Shown: positions 30,207 through 39,082 of the stretch, piece by piece
Numbering within the stretch: the stretch's first letter is position 1
How the letters are laid out: the number at the start of each line of letters is the position of its first letter
DNA from: Nocardioides dokdonensis FR1436
GTDB lineage: Bacteria > Actinomycetota > Actinomycetes > Propionibacteriales > Nocardioidaceae
DNA length: 64,000 nt
Direction of reading: 5' to 3'
Assembly: GCF_001653335.1 (NCBI RefSeq)
Contig: NZ_CP015079.1
Coordinates: forward strand, 3,596,001-3,660,000
Position numbers and translations under genes: made by a program
The notes under the pieces: generated by a model
Told to the model about the DNA's origin: nothing
The model's database searches: none
What the model saw: the letters and a program-made list of their open reading frames with translations, nothing else

Positions 30207-31448
30207 TCAGGCGTAGGCGACCTGGAGCTCCTTGATCCCGTTGATCCAGGTGTGGCGCAGGCGCCGCCCGTCGGCGAGCCGGCGGATGCCGGGCGCGTGC
30301 TCGGCCAGGGCCTCGAAGATCACCCGGACCTCGAGCCGGGCCAGGTTCGCACCGATGCAGTAGTGCGCACCGTGCCCACCGAACGACAGGTGCGGGTTGG
30401 GGTCGCGGGTGATGTCGAAGACGAACGGGTCGGTGAAGACGTCCTCGTCGAAGTTCCCCGAGGCGTAGAACAGGCCGACCCGCTGGCCCTGGCGCACGGT
30501 CACGTCCCCGACCTCCACGTCGCGCAGGGCGGTGCGCTGGAAGGCGCACACCGGCGTGGCCCACCGGATCACCTCGTCGATCATCGTGGCGGGCCGCTCG
30601 CTCTTCCACAGCTCCCACTGCTCGGGGTGCTCGAGGAAGGCCATCATCCCGTGGGTGATGGCGTTGCGGGTGGTCTCGTTGCCGGCCACGGTGAGCAGGA
30701 TGACGAAGTACCCGAACTCGTCGTCGGTCAGGCCCCGACCGTCCTTCTCGGCTGCGAGCAGCTTCGTGATCAGGTCGTCGCGGGGGTTCTCCCGACGCTC
30801 CGCGGCCAGGCCCATGGCGTAGCCGAGGATCTCGGCGGCCGCGACGTCCGGCTCGCCGGCGTAGTCGGGGTCGTCGCTGGCGAGCATCTCGTTGGACCAG
30901 TCGAAGAGCTTGCGACGGTCCTCCTGCGGCACCCCGAGCAGGTCGGCGATCGCCTGCAGCGGCAGCTCGGCCGCGACCTCCTCCACGAAGTTGCCCGAAC
31001 CGCGCTGGACGGCGTCCTGCACGATCTGGTGGGCCCGCCGCTCCATGATCTCCTCGAGGGCGCCGATCGCCCGCGGCGTGAAGCCCCGGGAGATGATCTG
31101 GCGGGTGGAGGTGTGCTCGGGCGCGTCCTGGTTGATCAGGATGACCCGCTGCATCTCCACCATCTCGCGCTCCATCCCCTCCGCGAAGCGGATGATGGCG
31201 CCGTTCTCGGAGGCCGAGAAGTCCTTGCTGTTCTTGGACACCGCGGCGACGTCGGCGTGCTTCGACAACGCCCAGTAGCCGGTCCCCGACTCCTCCGACA
31301 TGCCGTCCCGTGCCGACTGCGGCTGCTCGACCCAGTGCACCGGGTCGGTGCGCCGCATCGCCTTGAACTCGGCGTGCGGCAGCGCCCTCCACAGCACGTC
31401 GGGGTCCGTGGGGTCGAAGCCTTCGGGGATGAGCTCGCTCGCGGTCAC
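30207..31448 (-). CDS. Cytochrome P450, CYP125 family (second copy)
   Basis: 413 residues. Heme signature FGGHGAHYCIGANLARLE (about 350), I-helix VAGNETTRNAITHGMM, and the CYP125-type segment ELPLQAIADLLGVPQEDR. It resembles CYP125 far more than CYP142, whose sequence is quite different in these regions. CYP125 oxidises C26/C27 of the sterol side chain to the carboxylic acid. Start GTG with AGAGGA upstream; it begins 17 bp after the stop of the first copy, so the two form an operon under the KstR box at 32739. Substrate division between copies is unknown. Confidence 0.9.
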   Translation of the reverse strand: MTASELIPEGFDPTDPDVLWRALPHAEFKAMRRTDPVHWVEQPQSARDGMSEESGTGYWALSKHADVAAVSKNSKDFSASENGAIIRFAEGMEREMVEMQRVILINQDAPEHTSTRQIISRGFTPRAIGALEEIMERRAHQIVQDAVQRGSGNFVEEVAAELPLQAIADLLGVPQEDRRKLFDWSNEMLASDDPDYAGEPDVAAAEILGYAMGLAAERRENPRDDLITKLLAAEKDGRGLTDDEFGYFVILLTVAGNETTRNAITHGMMAFLEHPEQWELWKSERPATMIDEVIRWATPVCAFQRTALRDVEVGDVTVRQGQRVGLFYASGNFDEDVFTDPFVFDITRDPNPHLSFGGHGAHYCIGANLARLEVRVIFEALAEHAPGIRRLADGRRLRHTWINGIKELQVAYA

Positions 31449-31464
31449 GGTCGGGTCCTCTCGA

Positions 31465-32709
31465 TCACTGGTCGACGCTGTAGGAGACCTGCATGTCCTT
31501 GACCCCGTTGAGCCAGCCGCTGCGCAGCCGGTCGGGCTCGCCGAGCTGGGTCACGCGCAGGCCACGGTCCGCCATCGCATTGAACATCAGGTCCACCTCG
31601 AGGCGGGCGAGATTGGCACCGATGCAGTAGTGGGCGCCGTGTCCGCCGAAGGCCTGGTGGGGGTTCGGGTTGCGCAGGATGTCGAAGGTGAAGGGGTCGG
31701 TGAAGACGTCCTCGTCGAAGTTCGCGCTGGAGTAGAGCAGACCCACGCGGTCGCCCTTCGACACCTGGACGCCGCCGACCTCCACGTCGTTCAGCGCGGT
31801 GCGCTGGAAGGCCGTGACGGGCGTGGCCCAGCGGATGATCTCGTCGGTGGCGGTGCTGGGACGCTCGCGACAGAACAGCTCCCAGCTCTCGGGGTTGTTC
31901 ATGAAGGCGTGCTGGCCCCACGTGATGGCGTTGCGCGTGGTCTCGTTGCCGGCCACGGCGAGCAGGATGACGAAGAAGCCGAACTCGTCGTCGGAGAGAC
32001 CGCGGCCGTCGACGTCGGCGCTGATCAGCTTGGTGACCAGGTCCTCACGCGGGCTCGTGCGGCGCTCGTCGGCCAGGGCCATGGAGTAGCCCAGGATCTC
32101 GGCGTAGGCGACCATCTGGTCACCCTCGACCGACGGGTCGTCGTACGACATCAGCTGGTTGGACCACTCGAAGAGCTTGCCGCGGTCCTCCTGCGGCACC
32201 CCGAGGAGGTCCGCGATCGCCTGCAGCGGGAGCTCGGCGGCGACGTCCTCGACGAAGTTGCCCTGTCCCTTGGCGACGGCGTCGTCGATGATCTTCTCGG
32301 CGCGCACCTTGAGGCTGTCGTGCAGGGCGCTGATGGAGCGCGGTGTGAAGGCCCGCGACACGATCTGGCGCAGCTTGGTGTGGTCGGGCGCGTCGTGGTT
32401 GATGAGCAGCGCGCTGGAGGCCTCGACCTCGTCGCGGGTCATGTCCGGCCCGAAGCGGATGACCACGCCGTTCTCGCGCGCGGAGAAGTCGGTCTGGTTC
32501 TTCGAGACCGCGGCGACGTCGGCGTGCTTGGTCACCGCCCAGTAGCCCGCGTGGTCCGGGAACCCGCCCCGGGCCTCGGGCTCCTGGGTGATGAACGAGA
32601 CGGGGGCGGTACGACGCAGCAGCAGCAGCTCGTCGTGCGGGACCCGGTCCGCCAGGATGTCGGGGTCGGTGGGGTCGAAGGCCGTGGCGCGGGTGTCGAG
32701 CTGGGTCAC
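31465..32709 (-). CDS. cyp125: Cytochrome P450 CYP125, steroid C26/C27 monooxygenase
   Basis: About 414 residues. Heme signature FGGHGAHYCIGANLARLE, I-helix AVAGNETTRNAITWGQ, CYP125-specific FSARENGVVIRFGPDM and PLQAIADLLGVPQEDRGKL. It initiates side-chain degradation by oxidising the terminal carbon of cholest-4-en-3-one. The start was set at GTG (VTQLDTRATAFDPT) with GGAG 8 nt upstream; the longer frame would run through the KstR box. It is divergent from fadA5, exactly as Rv3545c/Rv3546. Confidence 0.92.
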   Translation of the reverse strand: MTQLDTRATAFDPTDPDILADRVPHDELLLLRRTAPVSFITQEPEARGGFPDHAGYWAVTKHADVAAVSKNQTDFSARENGVVIRFGPDMTRDEVEASSALLINHDAPDHTKLRQIVSRAFTPRSISALHDSLKVRAEKIIDDAVAKGQGNFVEDVAAELPLQAIADLLGVPQEDRGKLFEWSNQLMSYDDPSVEGDQMVAYAEILGYSMALADERRTSPREDLVTKLISADVDGRGLSDDEFGFFVILLAVAGNETTRNAITWGQHAFMNNPESWELFCRERPSTATDEIIRWATPVTAFQRTALNDVEVGGVQVSKGDRVGLLYSSANFDEDVFTDPFTFDILRNPNPHQAFGGHGAHYCIGANLARLEVDLMFNAMADRGLRVTQLGEPDRLRSGWLNGVKDMQVSYSVDQ

Positions 32710-32738
32710 TGGGGCGTCTCCATCGAAGGTGGCGGGGG

Positions 32739-32753
32739 TGGAACGTGTTCTAG
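32739..32753. promoter_or_regulatory. KstR-type operator of the cyp125 pair
   Basis: TGGAACGTGTTCTAG has the AAC-GT-GTT core and one relaxed flank. It lies 30 bp upstream of the cyp125 GTG. A separate box for fadA5 follows 64 bp further, so the divergent promoters are regulated by individual sites. Confidence 0.87.
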
Positions 32754-32800
32754 TGGGCCAGATTACATACCGCCGGTACGCCGAGGAAGCCATACCGTGA

Positions 32801-34006
<1,206 letters not shown>

Positions 34007-34017
34007 GCCCCGCCTCG

Positions 34018-34112
34018 GGGAGTTTCATCGGCCGGCCGATGAAGGTCCTGGGTGGACGATGAAGTTTCAGCGTCCACCCGAGAGGTACGTCGGCCGGCCG
34101 ATGAAACTCCCC
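34018..34112. repeat. Left palindromic repeat cluster flanking the AbiEi/DUF559 gene
   Basis: Three units. Unit A: perfect 20-bp palindrome TTCATCGGCCGGCCGATGAA at 34024-34043, with GGAG before it. Unit B: GGGTGGACG (34050-34058) and CGTCCACCC (34071-34079) around a TGAAGTTTCA loop, itself inverted. Unit A again at about 34091-34110, with the left arm degenerate but GGCCGATGAAACTCC intact. Unit B recurs exactly, in the same orientation, at 35176-35205. Confidence 0.9.
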
Positions 34113-34178
34113 GGCAGGTTATCCACAGGCGGCCGCGGGGCGCGTGCAGGCGGGTGTCGGGCGAGGCAGGCTGCCGGG

Positions 34179-35117
34179 ATGATGATCAACGTGCCGGCCG
34201 ACGACCTCGGGGTCGTCCTGCGGCGAGACCTGGTGGCCGCAGGCATCCATGACAACGCCATCGCCCGACTGGTGCGGGCCGGTGAGCTCGTGCGGATGCG
34301 GCACGGCGTGTACGCCGTCGCCCAGCAGTGGAACCAGGCCACTGCCCGCGAGCGGCACGTGATGCTCAGCCGCGGGGTCGTGCGCCTCTACGGCCAGGAC
34401 GTCGCGCTGTCCCACGTGAGCGCCGCACTGGTCTACGGGGCGCCGGACCACGGCCTGCCGCTGACCCACGTGCACCTCACCGATCTGGCCGGCGCGGGCG
34501 AGCGCACCCAGGCCTCCGTACGACACCACCGCGGCGGCTGTCGCGTCGACGAGCTGAGCCGGCGCGGCGAGTGCTGGATCACCGCTCCTACCCGGACCGC
34601 GCTCGACACCGCCGCGATCGTCGACCGTGACGCGGCGGTGTGTGTGCTCGACTGGTTCTTCCAGCAGGGGCTGAGCAGCCCCGAGGAGTGCCAGTACCAG
34701 CTGGACGCCCGCAGCGTGTGGAGCGACCACCTCGACCTGGCGCTCAAGCTCGGGTACGCCCGGGTCGGGTCCGACAGCGTCGCCGAGACCCTGGCGCGGC
34801 TCGCCTTCCTCGATGCCGGGCTGCCCGAGCCCGAGCTGCAGCTGGAGGTGCGGGACCAGCGCGGCTGGCTGATCGGGCGCGTCGACTTCGCCTGGCCCGA
34901 GCACCGGCTGATCGTGGAGTTCGACGGCCGGCAGAAGTACCACTCGATGCGCCGGCCCGGGGAGAGCATCGAGGAGATGGTGCTGCGCGAGAAGCAGCGC
35001 GAGGACCGGATCCGTGAGGCCACGGGCTGGACGGTCATCCGGATCACCTGGGCCGACCTCCAGCAGCCGAGCCTGCTCATCGCGCGCCTGCGCCGGTACC
35101 TGAAACCGGCCGCCTGA
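34179..35117 (+). CDS. AbiEi-like winged-helix / DUF559 nuclease-like protein
   Basis: 312 residues. The N-terminus (GVVLRRDLVAAGIHDNAIAR, then RMRHGVYAVAQQW) matches the AbiEi antitoxin-type winged helix that begins many such proteins. The C-terminus is a DUF559/Vsr-like PD-(D/E)XK fold: VDFAWPEHRLIVEFDGRQKY gives Asp, Glu-x-Asp and Lys, followed by RIREATGWTVIRITW. It could be a lone antitoxin-nuclease or a defence-related protein; no toxin (AbiEii) neighbour exists. Start ATG 34179 has only a weak CGGG upstream; frames starting earlier lie in the palindromic repeat and are rejected. Flanked by repeat clusters on both sides. Confidence 0.8.
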   Translation: MMINVPADDLGVVLRRDLVAAGIHDNAIARLVRAGELVRMRHGVYAVAQQWNQATARERHVMLSRGVVRLYGQDVALSHVSAALVYGAPDHGLPLTHVHLTDLAGAGERTQASVRHHRGGCRVDELSRRGECWITAPTRTALDTAAIVDRDAAVCVLDWFFQQGLSSPEECQYQLDARSVWSDHLDLALKLGYARVGSDSVAETLARLAFLDAGLPEPELQLEVRDQRGWLIGRVDFAWPEHRLIVEFDGRQKYHSMRRPGESIEEMVLREKQREDRIREATGWTVIRITWADLQQPSLLIARLRRYLKPAA

Positions 35118-35175
35118 GCAGTGCCTCTCCCCGCCCGGAACCGCGGCCTACCTGCGCGGCGTAGACAGAACTGAC

Positions 35176-35237
35176 GGGTGGACGATGAAGTTTCAGCGTC
35201 CACCCAGGAGTTTCATCGGCCGGCCGATGAAACTCCT
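35176..35237. repeat. Right palindromic repeat cluster flanking the AbiEi/DUF559 gene
   Basis: Unit B (35176-35205) is identical over 30 bp to 34050-34079. Directly adjoining is a complete unit A, a perfect 32-bp palindrome (35206-35237) with arms AGGAGTTTCATCGGCC and GGCCGATGAAACTCCT. The direct repetition of B brackets 1.1 kb containing one gene. Confidence 0.92.
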
Positions 35238-35267
35238 GCCGGGCGGCCAGCGAGGGCAGCAGACCAG

Positions 35268-35921
35268 TCAGGAAGCGGGGCGGTACCCGGGGGGCACGGC
35301 CCAGTTGCCGCCAGCAGCGCGGAGGTGCTCGTAGATGTCGTACTCGGGGGCGTAGTGCTCGAGGAGCCGTCCGCGCATGGTGTCGGAGAGGGTGGTGGCG
35401 GCGCTGGAGGTGGACCAGTTCTTGGTGACCAGGTCGACCTGCTGGCCCAGCTGCTGGGCGATCCAGCCCTGCCAGACGTCGGTGGCCTCGAGGGCCAGGA
35501 TCCGGTCGACGCCGATGGTCAGGTCGTCGTCGAGGGAGACGAAGCGGGCCTGGCGCCCGGTGATCGCGCCGGGGGCGCCGTCGATGTGAGCGCCGACGAA
35601 GTCGTCGAAGCTGATGTCACCGGTCCACTTGCCGTCGTCCTTCTCCTTCAGCGCCGGCCGCTGTCGGTAGCGCCACCAGGACTCCAGCCAGGACACCGGC
35701 TCGCGGAAGAGCGTGACGAGCTCGTAGTCGGTGCGCTCGTAGCCTGCGCCCTGCAGCACCGGCGCCATCCGGTGGGTGAAGGTGCGGCAGTTCATGTGCT
35801 TGAGCCGCGGGTTGACCCGCATCAGGATCTCGGCGTGCCCCTTGAGCGTGGTGACCAGCGTCGTGGAGGCGCACTTGGGCATCGAGAGCATCACGAACCC
35901 GTGGGCAGGCAGAGCGATCAC
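35268..35921 (-). CDS. Sulfotransferase-like protein
   Basis: 217 residues. The N-terminus GFVMLSMPKCASTTLVTTLK has the 5'-phosphosulfate-binding loop (PKxASTT) of the sulfotransferase superfamily, and LVTLFREPVSWLESWWRYR is the 3'-phosphate (REP) motif. The acceptor cannot be predicted. Start GTG (reading VIALPAHG) was chosen because the loop follows about 10 residues later, as in the family; no strong Shine-Dalgarno is seen. It belongs to the non-sterol insert and is divergent from the PHP-domain gene. Confidence 0.8.
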   Translation of the reverse strand: MIALPAHGFVMLSMPKCASTTLVTTLKGHAEILMRVNPRLKHMNCRTFTHRMAPVLQGAGYERTDYELVTLFREPVSWLESWWRYRQRPALKEKDDGKWTGDISFDDFVGAHIDGAPGAITGRQARFVSLDDDLTIGVDRILALEATDVWQGWIAQQLGQQVDLVTKNWSTSSAATTLSDTMRGRLLEHYAPEYDIYEHLRAAGGNWAVPPGYRPAS

Positions 35922-35986
35922 GGACCCGAACCTACCGTTCACCTGCCCGACCGGAACTCGACGCCCCCGCATGCGTTGATACGGCC

Positions 35987-37372
35987 ATGTGCGACGACCA
36001 CCCTGCGCCCGACCACGCGCCCCATCACCTGCCCCACCGTGAGCTCTCCGCCCCCGACGCCGCGACCCGCGCTCGGCTGACGCGCCGCAGCGCGCTGGGC
36101 GGGGCCGGGGCGGGGCTGCTGGTGGCCGGTGCCGCCGGCTCGCTCCTCGGCACCCCCACCGGCGCGGCGGCCGCCCCCGGCTCGCCGGCCGCCGCCACCG
36201 GCGCGGCACGCACCTCGCGGCTGACCCGCGGCACCCACCTGCTGCACGCCGACCTGCACAACCACACGCTGCTCAGCGACGGCGACGGCGACCCGGCCGA
36301 CGCCTTCGACTCGATGCGAGAGGCCGGGCTCGACGTGGCGGCGCTGACCGACCACGCCACCCTGTCCGACAACCTGCTGGGCGACGTGCTCACCGACCTG
36401 CTGCCCCCGGAGTACACCCAGGTCGGCGGCCTGACCCGGCGCGGCTGGCGCGCCACCGGGGCGTACGCCGATGCCGCGAACGTCGACGGTGCCTTCACCG
36501 CCATCCGCGGCTTCGAGTGGTCCGAGCCGCTGATCGGCCACGTCAACGTCTGGTTCAGCGAGCACTACACCGACGTGCTGCAGGCGGGGCTGATGCAGCC
36601 CCTGCTGTCGTGGCTGCGGCGCGAGCCGGGCCTGGTGCTCGACGGTGGGGCCGGCGCACTGGCCGGATTCAACCACCCGGGCCGCGAGCCGGGTCGCTTC
36701 CAGGAGTTCGTCTACGACGAGCGGGTCCGCGACCAGGTCGTGGGCCTGGAGATGTTCAACCGCCGCGACGACTACCTCTTCGAGGGCTACGCCGACGGGC
36801 GCGACTCGCCGCTGTGCGTGTGCCTCAACAACGGCTGGCGCACCGGCCTGACCGGCGTCACCGACGAGCACGGCACCGACTGGGGCTTCCCCGAGGGCAA
36901 GGGCCGCACCGGTCTGTGGGTGCGCGAGCACAGCCGCCAGGGGGTCAAGCGCGCGATGCGCCAGCGGCGCTTCTTCGCCACCCGCACCTCGGGCCTGCGC
37001 CTCGACGCCACCGCCACCCCGCGCCGGGGGCGATCGGTGCGGATGGGCGGGGTGGTCCCCCTCCCGCCCCGCGCCCGTACGACGCTGACGCTGCGGCTGG
37101 ACCTGGCGCGGGACCGGTCGTGGCGCGGGCGGCGCCTGGCCGCGCAGGTGCTGCGTCCCGGCACCGACGCCCCGGTGGTGGCCGAGGTCGTCGACTTCGA
37201 GGTCGGCCCGGTGCTGGAGGTGCCGGTCAAGGTCGACCTGGCTGACGGCGACTGGGTGGTGGTGCGCGTCTCGGACCCCGCCGAGCCGAACGCCACGCCC
37301 GGCCCCCAGGACCACCCGTGCAACGACCTCGCGATCGCCTACACCAGCCCGTGGTGGCTGGAGACCCGCTGA
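35987..37372 (+). CDS. Tat-exported PHP-domain metallo-phosphoesterase-like protein
   Basis: 461 residues. A Tat signal is seen (LTRRSALGGAGAGLLVAGAA). The mature part begins with the PHP motif LLHADLHNHTLLSDGDGDP (HxH), then AALTDHATLSD and FNHPGREPGRF, all metal-binding positions of PHP phosphoesterases. The C-terminal 120 residues are beta-rich (RTTLTLRLDLARDRSW...WVVVRVSDP). The substrate is unknown. No operon partner and no KstR box. Confidence 0.85.
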   Translation: MCDDHPAPDHAPHHLPHRELSAPDAATRARLTRRSALGGAGAGLLVAGAAGSLLGTPTGAAAAPGSPAAATGAARTSRLTRGTHLLHADLHNHTLLSDGDGDPADAFDSMREAGLDVAALTDHATLSDNLLGDVLTDLLPPEYTQVGGLTRRGWRATGAYADAANVDGAFTAIRGFEWSEPLIGHVNVWFSEHYTDVLQAGLMQPLLSWLRREPGLVLDGGAGALAGFNHPGREPGRFQEFVYDERVRDQVVGLEMFNRRDDYLFEGYADGRDSPLCVCLNNGWRTGLTGVTDEHGTDWGFPEGKGRTGLWVREHSRQGVKRAMRQRRFFATRTSGLRLDATATPRRGRSVRMGGVVPLPPRARTTLTLRLDLARDRSWRGRRLAAQVLRPGTDAPVVAEVVDFEVGPVLEVPVKVDLADGDWVVVRVSDPAEPNATPGPQDHPCNDLAIAYTSPWWLETR

Positions 37373-37382
37373 GGGCTCCGCT

Positions 37383-37406
37383 ACGTCATCCGGATGTCGA
37401 TGACGT
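37383..37406. terminator. Hairpin between convergent PHP gene and hsaB
   Basis: ACGTCATC (37383-37390) pairs perfectly with GATGACGT (37399-37406) over an 8-nt loop, 10 bp after the PHP stop and about 75 bp from the hsaB stop. Plausible bidirectional terminator; no T-tract. Confidence 0.5.
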
Positions 37407-37480
37407 GACCGGCCGCACTGGAGTTGGGTCCGCCGTCACACCCACGGTGCCACCTCTGTCCGGACGACGCATCAGCCCGG

Positions 37481-38143
37481 TCAGTCGGTCGCGGTCGTGC
37501 GGTACTGCCCCCGGAAGAACAGCAAGGGGTCGCCCGGCTCGTCGCCGACCTGCAGGTCGAGGGCACGGCCGATGACGACGTAGTGGTCGCCGGCCTCGTG
37601 CACCGCGTGGATCGCGCAGTCGATGTGGGCGAGCGTGCCGGCCAGCACCGGCGAGCCCGTGTGCGGCGACGCCTCCCAGTCGACCCCGGCGAACTTGTCG
37701 GCACCCCGGCTGGCCATCTGGTTGGACAGCTCGGCCTGGTCACCGCCGAGCACGTTGACGCAGAACCGGCCGGCCCGCTGGATCAGCGGCCAGGCCCGGG
37801 AGGACTTCGCGGGCACGAACAGCACCAGCGGCGGGTCGAGGGAGACGCTGGAGAACGACTGGCAGGTCATCCCGACCGGCTCCCCGCCACTCATCGTCGT
37901 CACCACGGTGACCCCGGAGCCGAACTGGCTCAGCACGTCACGGAAGCGACGCGCGGCCGCCAGGGCCTCCGGGTCGTCGGCCGCCACGGTGACGTCGTTG
38001 CCGGGCCCGAGGTGCAGGTCGTAGCGGGAGTCACCCAGGAACGACTCGATGAGCTCGGCGCTGGGCCAGGTCTCGGCGGCGTTGGGGTTCATCCCCTCGG
38101 GGATCTCCGGGGTCTCGGTCATGGGCTCGACCCTAGACATCAT
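37481..38143 (-). CDS. hsaB: Flavin reductase component HsaB
   Basis: HsaB supplies reduced FMN/FAD to HsaA for hydroxylation of the 9,10-seco phenol. The flavin reductase domain is evident: FRDVLSQFGSGVTVVTTMSG, GMTCQSFSSVSLDPPLVLF, RAGRFCVNVLGGDQ and HIDCAIHAVHEAGDHYVVIG. About 45-50 residues precede the usual HsaB start. The ATG at 38143 overlaps the hsaC stop (ATGA); an ATG at 38122 with weak AGGG upstream is the alternative. Last gene of the hsaA-D-C-B operon. Confidence 0.9.
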   Translation of the reverse strand: MMSRVEPMTETPEIPEGMNPNAAETWPSAELIESFLGDSRYDLHLGPGNDVTVAADDPEALAAARRFRDVLSQFGSGVTVVTTMSGGEPVGMTCQSFSSVSLDPPLVLFVPAKSSRAWPLIQRAGRFCVNVLGGDQAELSNQMASRGADKFAGVDWEASPHTGSPVLAGTLAHIDCAIHAVHEAGDHYVVIGRALDLQVGDEPGDPLLFFRGQYRTTATD

Positions 38144-39039
38144 CGACCGACGGAGAAGTCGTGCCCCCAGTACGAGACCGCGGTCGACTCGCGGGCCACC
38201 CAGCGCGCGTCGTCGACCTCCATGCCGTCGGTGCCGAACTCGATGTCGAAGCCGCCCGGCGAGCGGACGTAGAAGGAGACCATCTCGTCGTTCATGTGCC
38301 GGCCCAGGGTCGAGGAGAGCGGGGCGTCGTGCTTGCGGACGCGCTCCAGGGCGCGGCCCACGTCGTCGAGGGAGTCGACCTCGAGCATGATGTGCACGCA
38401 CTTGGCGGGGTTCGGCATCGGCAGGAACGCCAGCGAGTGGTGGCGCGGGTTGACCCCGAGGAAGCGCAGCCACACCTTCGAGCCGGGCTCCTTGCCGACG
38501 AACTCGCCGGGCATGCTCATCGAGTCGCGCAGGCGGAAGCCGAGCACCTCGGTGTAGAAGCGCAGCGCCTCGACGTCGTCGAGGACGGGCACGACGATGT
38601 GGCCCATGCCCTGGTCGCCGGTGACGAACTTCGCGCCGTACGGCGTCACGACCGGGTGCGACTCGTAGGTGATGCCGTGGAAGAGCTCGAAGACGTTGCC
38701 CCACGGGTCCTCGAAGCGCACCAGGTCCTGGACCCGGCGGTCGGCGAGCTCCTCGGCGGTGGCGTCCTGGAAGTCGACACCGGCAGCCTGCAGGTGCTCG
38801 CGCGCCGCCTGCAGGGCCCGGTGGTCCGCGACCTCCCAGCCGGTGCAGGCGAGCTGGTCGACGTCACCGGGCACCACGACGAGCCGCGCGGAGACGGCGT
38901 CGATCTGGAAGTAGAGGTGCTCCGGGTTCGGGCCGCGGCCCTCGGCGAGCCCGAGGACCTTGGTGGCGAAGTGGCGCCACTGCTCGAGGTCGGTGCTGGA
39001 CACGCGGACGTAGCCCATCGAGCGGATGTCGATCGTCAT
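38140..39039 (-). CDS. hsaC: Extradiol ring-cleavage dioxygenase HsaC
   Basis: HsaC cleaves the catechol ring of 3,4-DHSA between C4 and C5. 299 residues, type I extradiol (VOC) dioxygenase with two repeats. Iron ligands are consistent with MGHIVVPVLD (His, about 146), HHSLAFLPMPN (His, about 216) and FYVRSPGGFDIEFGTDG (Glu, about 267). Start ATG with GAGGA upstream. In operon between hsaD and hsaB. Confidence 0.95.
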   Translation of the reverse strand: MTIDIRSMGYVRVSSTDLEQWRHFATKVLGLAEGRGPNPEHLYFQIDAVSARLVVVPGDVDQLACTGWEVADHRALQAAREHLQAAGVDFQDATAEELADRRVQDLVRFEDPWGNVFELFHGITYESHPVVTPYGAKFVTGDQGMGHIVVPVLDDVEALRFYTEVLGFRLRDSMSMPGEFVGKEPGSKVWLRFLGVNPRHHSLAFLPMPNPAKCVHIMLEVDSLDDVGRALERVRKHDAPLSSTLGRHMNDEMVSFYVRSPGGFDIEFGTDGMEVDDARWVARESTAVSYWGHDFSVGR

Positions 39040-39082
39040 CAGGGTTCCTCAGTGGCTCTCGTGGTGGTTCTGGTGGTCTGGA

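Noticed and set aside
30207..31448. Second P450 as CYP142
   Set aside because: CYP142 differs in the I-helix and in the ELPLQAIADLLGVPQEDR block; this protein has CYP125-type sequence there.
34059..34178. Start of the DUF559 gene at 34059 (MKFQRPPERY)
   Set aside because: These codons lie inside the palindromic repeat and have no family similarity.
34179..35117. A complete AbiE toxin-antitoxin system
   Set aside because: Only the AbiEi-like N-terminus is present, joined to a nuclease-like domain; no AbiEii nucleotidyltransferase gene is adjacent.
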